DNA from: Cucumibacter marinus DSM 18995
GTDB lineage: Bacteria; Pseudomonadota; Alphaproteobacteria; Rhizobiales; Devosiaceae
Reading direction: 5' to 3'
Assembly (NCBI RefSeq): GCF_000429865.1
Contig: NZ_AUCR01000001.1
Span: forward strand, 62,001-126,000
Length of the DNA stretch: 64,000 nucleotides
The notes under the pieces are model-generated. The model was not told the origin of the DNA. It did not search any database and saw nothing but the letters and a program-made list of their open reading frames with translations. The first letter of the stretch is position 1. The number at the start of each line of letters is the position of its first letter. Shown in pieces: positions 47,314-55,374 of this stretch. A program made the translations under genes and the position numbers.

Positions 47314-47345
47314 TAGTCATTTATGACTATTTACGGAAGTTTCAA
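47314..47345 (-). promoter_or_regulatory. Promoter and PadR operator candidate of the ABM-PadR operon
   Basis: On the minus strand -35 TTGAAA (47340-47345), a 16-nt spacer and -10 TAAATG (47318-47323). A perfect inverted repeat TAGTCAT-TT-ATGACTA (47314-47329) covers the -10, and the start codon is 25 nt on. This arrangement suits repression by the PadR protein of the same operon. Confidence 0.65.
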
Positions 47346-47570
47346 GGAGCTGAAGAGATTTTCCCAAACGCTTGCGGCCTCATCCAAAGAGGCGAGGTCG
47401 TGATCGTCACCTCCACTGGATTCCAACTCTGCACCGGAGTGACAAAACGAGCGTGGCTGAGCTGTGCCAAGGGGTCCTCCGCTCTCTCGTCCCGAGATGC
47501 GAGGCGAAGCATCGCCTCGAAGAGCGACGACGGAACGCAGGCCAGCACCTCATCCAGTAGCCGTCTTGGC

Positions 47571-47608
47571 TTGACAGACCACCTGGCACATGAAACATAC
47601 CGAACGGT
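47571..47608 (+). promoter_or_regulatory. Promoter and TetR-type operator of the membrane-protein/TetR operon
   Basis: A consensus TTGACA (47571-47576), a 17-nt spacer and AACATA (47594-47599). The inverted repeat ACCG-AA-CGGT (47599-47608) sits at the expected transcription start, 23 nt before the ATG. The divergent gap 47346-47570 shows nothing else. Confidence 0.65.
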
Positions 47609-47630
47609 TGGTTTTTATTTGGATGGAACG

Positions 47631-48194
47631 ATGTTGACGATCCCCAAGGCATTACACGACGTTTTTGGAGAGGAGCAAGACGGGCTCTCGATCGCGTTGA
47701 TCGCGGCGCTCGGACTGGGAATCGCCGGTTTTTTTGTTTTTGTGGCAGCGGGCGAATTGGCCGCGCTGGCCTGGTATCGCAGCGCCGCGGCCGTGGTGCT
47801 GGTCGCTGACATCGCGGCCGGATGCGTCGCCAATTTCACGCGCGGCACCAGCAGTTTCTACGCCGCCCGGCCGCGCAACCGGCTGGTCTTCATCGCCATC
47901 CACATCCATTTGCCTGCCGTGGCATTTCTCATGGGATGGAGTATCGAACCTTTCGCTCTCATCTGGGCCTATACGATTGCCGGGGCCCTGCTGGTCAATG
48001 CCCTGCCGTGGGGCAATGTTCAGCGCACCGTTGCAGGTGCGGCCCTGGCGGCAGCGCTTTGCGTGATGCCGATGCTCGAGGGTATGACGCCCATCGGGGT
48101 TGGTGTCTCGGCGCTTTTCGTTGTCAAGGTGCTTTATTCCTTCGCCGTTGTGCATGGCGAGGCGGGGCAGGGACACGAAAAGGAGCCGGCATGA
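47631..48194 (+). CDS. Integral membrane protein of unknown family, in operon with TetR
   Basis: A protein of 187 residues with about five hydrophobic helices (near 20-41, 46-66, 90-105, 110-130 and 140-165), after a soluble start MLTIPKALHDVFGEEQDG. An HIHLPAVAFLMGW segment carries two histidines inside a helix. I do not recognise the family. Because its stop overlaps the start of the TetR gene, it is very likely the regulator's target. I chose ATG 47631 as the first start after the promoter. Confidence 0.72.
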   Translation: MLTIPKALHDVFGEEQDGLSIALIAALGLGIAGFFVFVAAGELAALAWYRSAAAVVLVADIAAGCVANFTRGTSSFYAARPRNRLVFIAIHIHLPAVAFLMGWSIEPFALIWAYTIAGALLVNALPWGNVQRTVAGAALAAALCVMPMLEGMTPIGVGVSALFVVKVLYSFAVVHGEAGQGHEKEPA

Positions 48195-48742
48195 AGACGT
48201 CACGCGAAGACATTGTCGAGCGCGCCTATCCGGTTTTTCTGGCCAAGGGCTTCGAAGGGGCAACCATGGCGACGCTGGTCAAGGCCAGCGGCCTGTCCAA
48301 AGGGGCGTTCTACCACTACTTTCCCGACAAGCAGTCTCTGTTCGACGCCTGCATCGAGCGGTTCTTTGCCGGTCACGTGCCGATCAGTCCCGCGGCAGAT
48401 GTCGGTCTGGCCGACTATGTTGGGGGGCTTTGCGAAGGCTATGCGGCGGCGCTCAAGGAAGTGCAGCAGCTCTGCGGTGAGCCGGCGGCCTACCTCCGCT
48501 TTATCCTCGATGTCGTGCCGTCCAGACGCGATGGCCTTGTCGCCGTCATCGCTGCAAGTCGTCAGGCCCTGATCGATATCCTGATCAGAGAGAAAGGGGA
48601 GAGCCACGCCGGCGACGCGGCGCTTCGCGCAGAGCGGATTCTGGCATTGATCGAAGGGGCCGGGGTGATAGCGGCGATTGCCGACGATCCGGACCCGATG
48701 GGCCGGTTCAGACGACTTCTGGCGCCCGAACTGGCGGTCTGA
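48191..48742 (+). CDS. TetR/AcrR-family repressor
   Basis: A protein of 183 residues. The N-terminal helix-turn-helix is canonical: REDIVERAYPVFLAKGFEGATMATLVKASGLSKGAFYHYFPDKQSLFDACI. The rest is a helical ligand-binding and dimer domain. The ATG has an AAAAGGAG site and overlaps the stop of the membrane protein gene. It is expected to bind the ACCG-AA-CGGT site at the head of its own operon. Confidence 0.92.
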   Translation: MKTSREDIVERAYPVFLAKGFEGATMATLVKASGLSKGAFYHYFPDKQSLFDACIERFFAGHVPISPAADVGLADYVGGLCEGYAAALKEVQQLCGEPAAYLRFILDVVPSRRDGLVAVIAASRQALIDILIREKGESHAGDAALRAERILALIEGAGVIAAIADDPDPMGRFRRLLAPELAV

Positions 48743-48864
48743 TCTGCTGCCCTTGTCATTATGGGCGCATTTTGCCTTAAGACCCGCAGGACCAATGGCG
48801 TTCGTCTGTGGAAAGAGCGACGGCAGGCTCCGCTCACAACCAATTGCGATATAGACATTTTCTC

Positions 48865-49788
48865 ATGATGACTTCGTTCGAGCGATTGGCGGCAGCTCTC
48901 AACGGCGAACAGCCGGACAGGATCCCCGTCAGCGTCTGGTTTCATTTCGGATCCGAGCATCTGTCTCCCGAAATGGTGGCCGATCTGCATGAGGCCTATT
49001 GCCTCGAATATCGCTGGGACTTCCTCAAGGTCATGTTCGACTACCGCCTCGATCTCCCCGTCGGGTTCGACGGACAGGCGCGGCCCCAGATCGAGGTCCC
49101 ACTCTCGGAAATGGACTGGAACGCGCCGTTCCGCCGCCAGCAGATCTGCCTCGAAATCCTTCAAGAAAGGCTGGGCGGGCATACACCGCTGTTCGAAACC
49201 GTCTACAGCCCCTGGATGTATCTGCTCCGTCATGTGGGCTACGACCGCCGCTCGGATCTGCTTGCCAATCCCGGCCTGGCCGCGGAGGTATCGAGCCGCA
49301 TTTCCGATGCGGTCAGCAAACATCTGCAGGCGATCCGCCGGATCGGCATTTACGGAATATTCTTTGCGACCACTGTTGGCGATGTGCATACCGGTCCCGA
49401 TGAAGCTGTTCAGCAGGCCAAAACAGACATGCTTGTATTGGCCGAGGCCGAGGGGCTTGCGCGAATCCTGCATCTGCATGGCACGAAGACAGACCTCGCG
49501 CGGGCCCGCGATTATCCGCATGAGGTGCTCCACTGTGAGGATTGCGATCCCGGTAACCCCGGACTTGCGGAATTGCGCAAAGCCACAAGGGGCGCGGTCA
49601 TGGGGGGCTTGCCGTATCGGACGATCACGCGGCTCAGCCCGTCGGGCATTCAACAGGCGGTCGCGAAAGCAATGGATGCTGCCGGCCGGCGTGGATTGAT
49701 CCTTGCACCGGGCTGCAGCGTGTCGCCTTCGGTGTCAGGACGTACGCTGCGCGGCATTCGCGACAGTGCGCATCTTGCCAATGGCTAG
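48865..49788 (+). CDS. Uroporphyrinogen-decarboxylase-like (URO-D fold) protein
   Basis: A protein of 308 residues. The start MTSFERLAAALNGEQPDRIPVSVWFHFGSEHL is the classic URO-D opening (here with the family's arginine region replaced), followed by the TIM-barrel strands YGIFFATTVGDVHTG, LHLHGTKTD, VLHCEDCDPGNPGLAELRK and a final GLILAPGCSVSPSVS. This branch is usually not the heme enzyme but a methyltransferase- or lyase-like relative. ATG 48868 is equally possible. It converges with the cytidylyltransferase gene, with a four-base overlap. Confidence 0.78.
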   Translation: MMTSFERLAAALNGEQPDRIPVSVWFHFGSEHLSPEMVADLHEAYCLEYRWDFLKVMFDYRLDLPVGFDGQARPQIEVPLSEMDWNAPFRRQQICLEILQERLGGHTPLFETVYSPWMYLLRHVGYDRRSDLLANPGLAAEVSSRISDAVSKHLQAIRRIGIYGIFFATTVGDVHTGPDEAVQQAKTDMLVLAEAEGLARILHLHGTKTDLARARDYPHEVLHCEDCDPGNPGLAELRKATRGAVMGGLPYRTITRLSPSGIQQAVAKAMDAAGRRGLILAPGCSVSPSVSGRTLRGIRDSAHLANG

Positions 49789-50195
49789 AGTTGTTTCCGG
49801 ATGCAGCTTGTGGAAATGCCCGGTGTCCGATCGAGATAGTGCACCGCGCAATGCTGTGCGAAGACGTCGTATTCTCCCGCCCAGTCGCTCCCCATCACGA
49901 TCTCGTCGATCTTCATGTCGCGGATCAGCCGGACCTTTTCGGTTATCAGCTTGACCCGGCCGGCGCCGTCCACCGGGCCGTCATGGAGAACGACCTCGTC
50001 GACATGGCGTGTGTGCAGCAGCATCTCCCGCCGGATATCGAAGGAATAAAAAGGTTCGGGCTTTCCGCGCGATGCGATCAACGTATCGCTGGCGAGGCCG
50101 ACGATCAGGTAGTCGCCACGTTGTGCCGCGCGTTCGAGCAGCCTCATATGCCCGTAATGCAGGATATCGAAGGCACCAAAAGTCAGAATTCTCAT
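49785..50195 (-). CDS. TagD-like glycerol-3-phosphate cytidylyltransferase
   Basis: A protein of 136 residues. The nucleotidyltransferase motif is HYGH (His13/His16) after FGAFDILHYGHMRLL, and the closing motif RTPGISTS (123-130) matches RTxGISTT of TagD. It would make CDP-glycerol or a similar CDP-alditol from CTP. Teichoic acids are absent in this phylum, so the product probably decorates a surface polysaccharide. It overlaps the LicD-like gene (ATGA), its likely partner. Confidence 0.85.
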   Translation of the reverse strand: MRILTFGAFDILHYGHMRLLERAAQRGDYLIVGLASDTLIASRGKPEPFYSFDIRREMLLHTRHVDEVVLHDGPVDGAGRVKLITEKVRLIRDMKIDEIVMGSDWAGEYDVFAQHCAVHYLDRTPGISTSCIRKQL

Positions 50196-51040
50196 TTATG
50201 CCCGTCTACCCACTCGGCCCTGTGAAAATGCACCCAACGCCTGTCTTCGCCGGGGATGTCCATGAAGTCGGTTCCGTATCGCAGTTCGAGAAAGCGTTCC
50301 AGGTTCCGCGGCACATTGACCGTGGTGCCGCAAAATGAGCGGCGGGCCAGCGGATAGATCACATCGTGTTCGAAAAAGCCGTGCCATTTGCGGCCATAGG
50401 CGCCAGAGATTATGCCCCGACCGTCCCTTATCAGCCGGCGTTCCTGTCGATGAAAGAGTGGCACGAAGATCTCGTTGGTCATCCTCGCTTCCGCGCGCGC
50501 CAGCGGAGCGGTTAACCGCAGCGCGTCGCTGAACCTTCGAACCTTGGAGGTGTTGACCGTGTTGAGCTTCCGCCGTCCCGAAGTCAGGAAATTGTCGACG
50601 CGTTTCCACCGGCGAGAGCTCCAGCGCATCATTGGCATGATGTCGATGAAAACCGCAGTGCCGTCATCCGGTCCGTCAGAGCGAATTTTCGTGCGCCGGT
50701 CATAGACCTTGACCGGCGCGTTATACATCTCCGGCATGCGCGCGGCCTTGAAAGGCGCAGGAAGGGATTTGAGAGCGTGCAGAAGACGAGGGAAATCCCC
50801 GCTCCAAACCGCCATGTCCAAGTCATCGTCCCAGGGAACGAACCCGCCTTGATGGCGCACGATCCCGAGGCAGGCACCGCCGATCAGGAAATAGTCGATG
50901 TCGTTGGCCTCACAGACAGAAACGACCTGATTGAGGATCCCGATCAGGACCTCTTGAACCTCTGAGGTGTTGAGCACAACCGGACCGCTGCGCTTCGCCC
51001 TTTCCCCCGCTTCAGCATGTCCGTCGTGAACTGTGTGCAC
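50192..51040 (-). CDS. LicD/FKRP-family phosphotransferase
   Basis: A protein of 282 residues. The nucleotidyltransferase-fold core is FLIGGACLGIVRHQGGFVPWDDDLDMAV (GGACLG at 54-59, PWDDDLD at 69-75), with the metal-binding acidic pair in DDDLD. LicD relatives transfer phosphocholine, or phospho-ribitol/glycerol in FKRP, from CDP donors to glycans. With the TagD-like gene after it, phosphoglycerol or another phospho-alditol is the likely cargo, inferred. The start at 51040 is uncertain; homology begins near residue 25. Confidence 0.85.
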   Translation of the reverse strand: MHTVHDGHAEAGERAKRSGPVVLNTSEVQEVLIGILNQVVSVCEANDIDYFLIGGACLGIVRHQGGFVPWDDDLDMAVWSGDFPRLLHALKSLPAPFKAARMPEMYNAPVKVYDRRTKIRSDGPDDGTAVFIDIMPMMRWSSRRWKRVDNFLTSGRRKLNTVNTSKVRRFSDALRLTAPLARAEARMTNEIFVPLFHRQERRLIRDGRGIISGAYGRKWHGFFEHDVIYPLARRSFCGTTVNVPRNLERFLELRYGTDFMDIPGEDRRWVHFHRAEWVDGHK

Positions 51041-51286
51041 TGGTCAGCCTTGATGTTTCTTCATTGCTCGATGCATCGCCTTCACGGGTGGGACCGGCCC
51101 CGCTCGGGCGCGCTGACGAGATGGTCCATGAGTAAGACATCGTCCCTGGCTGCAGGGGATTCGGCAAGGGTTGCCGGGCACCGGTGTCCGAGATTGCGGC
51201 GAAAAGCCGGGGACAGTGAGGAGGGGGCGTTTCGCGACCCAATGGTGCTTGCGCCTGACGGCTTGGCGGGTTAATCGGAGCGCGAC

Positions 51287-51376
51287 GGAGGGATGGCCGA
51301 GTGGTTGAAGGCACCGGTCTTGAAAACCGGCAGGCGGGCGACCGTCTCGTGGGTTCGAATCCCACTCCCTCCGCCA
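51287..51376 (+). tRNA. tRNA-Ser (anticodon TGA)
   Basis: Acceptor GGAGGGA pairs with TCCCTCC; discriminator G and an encoded CCA end at 51376. The anticodon loop CTTGAAA carries TGA. A long variable arm (about 19 nt) is present, as in class II tRNAs. Confidence 0.97.
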
Positions 51377-51398
51377 CATTCAGATACTGAATCCGTCC

Positions 51399-51430
51399 AA
51401 GGGCCCCGATTGGGGCCTTTTTTTCTTTTT
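51399..51430 (+). terminator. Rho-independent terminator of tRNA-Ser
   Basis: GGCCCC (51402-51407), loop GATT, GGGGCC (51412-51417), extended by A-T pairs, followed by TTTTTTTCTTTTT. Confidence 0.92.
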
Positions 51431-51765
51431 GTTTCAAGGAGCGTTGGCCGGGCCATCTGCCCTTCGGAGATTGGGCGCTTGACGCGAAATGGGTCTCCGC
51501 ATGGCCCGCGTCTCTCTTCGAGCACCCCTCGACGGCCACGGGACGGTGCGAAACATCCTCGCATTTCCAATAGGTTGCCGCCTTCATGGGGTCGTCTCGT
51601 TTGCGAGATTATCCGGTGGCGGAGACTGACACGAAGGCGCAGGGCGGTCAGAATGACGGCTCCGTGGCGGCCGGTCCCCAAGTCCGGCGGCAGCGTTCGA
51701 AGCGAGCCAGGAGCCTGCCGGAAGTCTTAGATGACAAACAGACTTCGTGCCCATAGCCTGGCGCA
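51431..51765. other. Gap between tRNA-Ser terminator and gene remnant
   Basis: No gene, RNA or clear repeat is seen in these 335 bases. Long frames across it are antisense readings of the tRNA. A palindrome-rich stretch near 51595-51615 (GGGGTCGTCTCGTTTGCGAGATTATC) is the only structure noted. It may be scar DNA next to a tRNA gene. Confidence 0.5.
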
Positions 51766-52146
51766 ATGTCGAACGGGGTGTGGACAGATGAAGAGAACGA
51801 CCTGATCGTCGCGGATTACTTCGCGATGCTGGCCGACGACATTTCCGGGCGCCGCTGCAGCAAGGCCGAACATCGCCGCGCGCTCGTTCCGCTGCTGAAC
51901 GATCGGTCCGAGGGGGCCATCGAGTTCAAGCACCAGAACATTAGCGCGGTGCTGAAGGGGCTCGGCGAGGACTGGATCCCCGGCTACAAGCCTGCGTTCA
52001 ACTTCCAGATGACCTTGGTGGATGCCGTGGCGCGGCGGTTTCTGCTAATCGGCGCTCATTCTGCTTATCTGCCGTGTTCCTGGCCCATTTCCGCTTCGGC
52101 AAGGCCCGCTTCAACAAGCGGCCTGACCTTCTTGAGGGCCGCGTAG
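51766..52146 (+). pseudogene. 5' fragment of a large DUF3883-type protein gene
   Basis: The first about 90 residues (WTDEENDLIVADYFAMLADDISGR..CSKAEHRRALVPLL..RSEGAIEFKHQNISAVLKGLGEDWIPGYKPAFNFQ) are a well-formed N-terminal domain that I know from long proteins ending in a DUF3883/restriction-like domain. Homology stops near 52040; the frame then runs into low-quality sequence overlapping the 3' end of the aminotransferase gene on the other strand and stops at 52146. The rest of the gene is missing, so this is a truncated remnant, 390 nt from tRNA-Ser. Confidence 0.7.
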
Positions 52147-53441
52147 GTGGCGCCGCACAGATGATCGATCTCTGACTCTTGCATGGGTGTGGACAGCGCG
52201 GCGGTACCCGTATGGATCATCATCACGCCCAATTCGTAGAACGTGTTGATGAGCGCTCCCAAGGCTTTTTTCTCGGCCGGGCCGGCATAGGCTTCGCGGT
52301 AGTTGCGCGGCGGTTTGGGCTTGAGGTGCAGGCGCAACAGCGAACCTGCGCCAGTGACCGAAGCGGGGACGTCGGCTGAGTGTATCGCAGCAGCCAATCC
52401 CACCCGCGCCCGTTCGCCGAGTATATTGAGGCGCGTGATCGCCTGACGATCGAAGTGCTCCATGGCCACAAGTCCGGCGGTCATCGTGATCGGGTTGGCG
52501 GAAAAGGTTCCTGACAGTGGCAGGCGCAGACCCGCGGCGCCTCTCTCGAAGACCGACATCGCCTCGACGCTGCCGGCAATCGCGCCAACCGGAAAACCGC
52601 CGCCGATCATCTTGCCCAGCGAGGTGAGGTCCGGGGTGATTCCAAGCGTCTCCTGCACGCCGCCGAGGGCGGTGCGAAAGGTGATGACTTCGTCGAACAT
52701 CAACAGCGCGTCGTGCTGATGTGTCCAGTCCCTGAGGGACTTTACATAGTCAGGGGTTGCCGGCACGAGGCCCACACGATGGGGAAGGGGATCGATGATC
52801 ACACCGGCAATCTCGTCGCGATACCGGTTGAGGATGGCGAGTGCGGTCTCGGGTTCGTTGAAAGGCAGAATGACGGTGTCGGCAAGCAGGCCTTCCGGCG
52901 TTCCTGTCGAAAGCGGCACGGGATTGGGGGTTGCTGCATCTCCCCAGTTTCCGGGGGATGGTGCCTGACTGACTTCCACATAGTCATAGGCGCCGTGATA
53001 AGCACCTTCGACTTTGGCAATCTTGGGCCTTCCGGTCAGGGCGCGCATTGCCTTGACGCCGGCCATAACCGCTTCGGAGCCCGAATTAACGAACCGGATG
53101 CGCTCAAAGCCCGGTGCGCGGCCGCACATATGTTCGGCGAAGGCGATCTCGACTTCCGTTGCCATGGTGAAGCCGGTGCCGCGTTCAAGCTGCTGGCTGA
53201 CAGCGGACACGATGGGGCCGTAGGCATGGCCGTGGATATGGGCGGCGACATTGTTGGCAAAGTCGATGCGTTCGGTGCCCTCGATATCCGTCACCCGGCA
53301 GCCGCGGCCGAAATCCGCGTAGTGGAGCGGGCCATCGTGAAGAAGGGTGTTGCGGCTGACGCCACCCGGTAACACTTTGACAGCCCGCTCCTGCAGCGCC
53401 CGGCTTTTGACACGGGCGTCGTGATCGATCGCTGCGGTCAT
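52065..53441 (-). CDS. Class III PLP aminotransferase, glutamate-1-semialdehyde-aminomutase-like
   Basis: A protein of 458 residues, fold type I. Seen are [72 protein letters not shown], the PLP aspartate in [11 protein letters not shown] (Asp250) and Schiff-base Lys277 in [17 protein letters not shown]. It resembles HemL, but the operon (KamA-like and ferredoxin) points to catabolism or a special amino acid, not heme synthesis. Its ATG overlaps the ferredoxin stop, so it is translationally coupled. Confidence 0.87.
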   Translation of the reverse strand: MTAAIDHDARVKSRALQERAVKVLPGGVSRNTLLHDGPLHYADFGRGCRVTDIEGTERIDFANNVAAHIHGHAYGPIVSAVSQQLERGTGFTMATEVEIAFAEHMCGRAPGFERIRFVNSGSEAVMAGVKAMRALTGRPKIAKVEGAYHGAYDYVEVSQAPSPGNWGDAATPNPVPLSTGTPEGLLADTVILPFNEPETALAILNRYRDEIAGVIIDPLPHRVGLVPATPDYVKSLRDWTHQHDALLMFDEVITFRTALGGVQETLGITPDLTSLGKMIGGGFPVGAIAGSVEAMSVFERGAAGLRLPLSGTFSANPITMTAGLVAMEHFDRQAITRLNILGERARVGLAAAIHSADVPASVTGAGSLLRLHLKPKPPRNYREAYAGPAEKKALGALINTFYELGVMMIHTGTAALSTPMQESEIDHLCGATYAALKKVRPLVEAGLAEAEMGQEHGR

Positions 53442-53761
53442 CTTTCAAGATGCTCCAGCTTGCCGGCGACGCCGTCCCACTTGGCCGCTTCGGGCAAGGA
53501 CGGCTTTTGCTCGGTGATGCATTCCCAGCTTTCCGCAAGCTCGGCATTGAGGGCGAGGAAGGGTTTCTGCGCCTCGGTCAACTCGGTATCGGGCACAATC
53601 GCCTCGGCCGGGCATACCGGCACGCAGTCGCCGCAATCGATGCATTCGTCCGGGTGAATTGCCAGAAAGTTCGGCCCTTCATAGAAGCAATCCACCGGAC
53701 ACACCGACACGCAGTCAGTGTATTTGCATTTGATGCAGTTCTCGGTGACGACATAGGTCAT
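53438..53761 (-). CDS. fdxA: Seven-iron ferredoxin, FdxA type
   Basis: A protein of 107 residues. Cysteines 9, 17 and 50 fit the [3Fe-4S] cluster and 21, 40, 43 and 46 the [4Fe-4S] cluster, with extra Cys12 and Cys25; [17 protein letters not shown] is the classical second binding loop. The C-terminal 45 residues ([19 protein letters not shown]) are the usual FdxA tail. It lies 17 nt after the radical-SAM gene and overlaps the aminotransferase gene, so it may be the electron donor for the radical-SAM enzyme. Confidence 0.93.
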   Translation of the reverse strand: MTYVVTENCIKCKYTDCVSVCPVDCFYEGPNFLAIHPDECIDCGDCVPVCPAEAIVPDTELTEAQKPFLALNAELAESWECITEQKPSLPEAAKWDGVAGKLEHLER

Positions 53762-53778
53762 CTTGAGTAGCGCCCCCC

Positions 53779-55209
53779 TCAGGCCGCGTTCGAACGCGCG
53801 AGCAGATCGATGCCGTAGATCGAATAGAGCCCCGCTTCATCAAACAGCACGCGGTCGTCATAACCGGAGAACCAGATGGCCTCGGGGTTGCGCCCGACAA
53901 TGGTCACCTTGGCACGGTCGGGCGCATCGGCGGCGGACCGCAAGAGCTTGAGGATGACAACGCCGTTTTCGGCGCCGGGCAGGCCCGGAATAGGTTCATT
54001 GGTCACCGCGGCGACCTCGGTCTTGCCCTTGTAGTGGGTGATCGAAAGCCGGGCATGGGTCTCGACGCCGGAGAGCCCTTTCTGGGACTCATTGAGAATC
54101 TGCCATGCCTCTTCGATGGGCACGTTGAAGGCCTTGTAGCCAACGATGTCGCGGCCACAGAAGAAGTAGTGGTTTTCAACGCCACTGCGCTTGAGTTCGC
54201 GTTGCATGACGCGCAGGGCATCGGGATCGTTGTTGATGCCTTTGATGATCGGCGCTTGATTGTCGACATTGATCCAGTTGCGGGCCCGCAGCCGCCTGAC
54301 CGCGGCACGGGTATTGTCCAGCCATTCGAGGCCGCCGGCAGGCTGTTCGATATAGCTGCCGTCCTCGGCTTTTTTCAGGAATTCGTCCGGATGGTTGAAA
54401 TGAACCATCATGCGCAGATTGACTTCCGGATAGGTCTCATGGAACCGGTCCAGCATGGCCATGAAGGTCTCATCGAACCGGTCGGGGAAGAAGGCCAGCT
54501 CCTTGGTGCCGATACGGATGGATTCAATGCCTGCCTCCGCCAGTGCGGCAAGCCAGGCGGCGATGTTCTTGTTGCCCAGAACCATCGGGTCGCCGCCGGA
54601 CATCAGGATCTCGCGCAGCTTCTCGCGGCCGGTTTCAGGGTGGCGGCCACCATTCTCGGCAACCAGCCGGTTGTGTTCGAGAATGTAGGGAACCAGTTCC
54701 TCGATCCGCGCCAGGCCTTTGGGGGCCACCGTGCCGTCAGGGCGCGTCACTTCCTTCTTGGCGATCAGTTCTTCGCGATAGCAGAACCGGCAATGTGCAG
54801 AGCAGGTCGAGGCCACATAGATCAGACCGAGCTCATATTTGTGGATCAGGCCCTCGACCGGGCTGTAGTCCATCTGCTTGCCCGGATCCTCGGCGCCCTC
54901 GAGATCAGCTGTTTCGTTGGGAGAGGCCTTGATCAGGACCTGCATGGGACGGCTTTTCTTGGCCTGCTCGAAATAGTGCCGGGTGATTTTCACGGGCATT
55001 CGGGCCTGCACGTCACGCTGCGATCCATCGAGTTCGGTCAACGCTGCCAGTTCGTCGGCACTATAGAAATCGCGCATTTCTTCGGGCACGTCGCCCGACA
55101 TGAATTTACCGATACCGGTGACAATTCCCCGATTGTATTTGCCGTTCTCGACAGTGCTCAAAAAGGCCTGTTCACGCTCACTCGGTTGGTACTTGGCTGG
55201 ATTGGTCAT
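53779..55209 (-). CDS. KamA-family radical-SAM protein (lysine 2,3-aminomutase-like)
   Basis: A protein of 476 residues. The radical-SAM cluster motif is CSAHCRFC with Cys136, Cys140 and Cys143, preceded by [15 protein letters not shown] and followed by [17 protein letters not shown] is the SAM-binding GGDP. Family resemblance is to lysine/glutamate 2,3-aminomutase. The usual PLP-lysine loop PGGGGK is not present; at the corresponding place is [10 protein letters not shown] (Lys394, Lys396), so cofactor use and substrate are uncertain. ATG 55209 has a GAGGA site; the longer frame is not needed. It is divergent from a LysR gene. Confidence 0.82.
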   Translation of the reverse strand: MTNPAKYQPSEREQAFLSTVENGKYNRGIVTGIGKFMSGDVPEEMRDFYSADELAALTELDGSQRDVQARMPVKITRHYFEQAKKSRPMQVLIKASPNETADLEGAEDPGKQMDYSPVEGLIHKYELGLIYVASTCSAHCRFCYREELIAKKEVTRPDGTVAPKGLARIEELVPYILEHNRLVAENGGRHPETGREKLREILMSGGDPMVLGNKNIAAWLAALAEAGIESIRIGTKELAFFPDRFDETFMAMLDRFHETYPEVNLRMMVHFNHPDEFLKKAEDGSYIEQPAGGLEWLDNTRAAVRRLRARNWINVDNQAPIIKGINNDPDALRVMQRELKRSGVENHYFFCGRDIVGYKAFNVPIEEAWQILNESQKGLSGVETHARLSITHYKGKTEVAAVTNEPIPGLPGAENGVVILKLLRSAADAPDRAKVTIVGRNPEAIWFSGYDDRVLFDEAGLYSIYGIDLLARSNAA

Positions 55210-55374
55210 TTTACAATCAGTCCTCGAAAATCCATGATCGCTGCGCATCAAGACATGCTTGCCAGGAATGCCTCGCTGGCGTTCCAAGCGTCTTATGCCC
55301 TGTATTTCTGAGCTGAAATTGTCTAATCTGTTTGGGCAGGCGACAAGCGATGATTGGTTGTCATCACTTTACCA

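Noticed and set aside
51271-51681. Frame containing the peptide GSGIRTHE
   Set aside because: This is the well-known false protein made by translating a tRNA-Ser gene on the wrong strand.
52065-53441. Naming the class III aminotransferase hemL
   Set aside because: The gene is coupled to ferredoxin and a KamA-like gene rather than heme genes, and similarity to HemL is shared by many catabolic enzymes.
54034-55311. 425-codon frame antisense to the radical-SAM gene
   Set aside because: Shadow; the minus strand has the complete CxxxCxxC protein.
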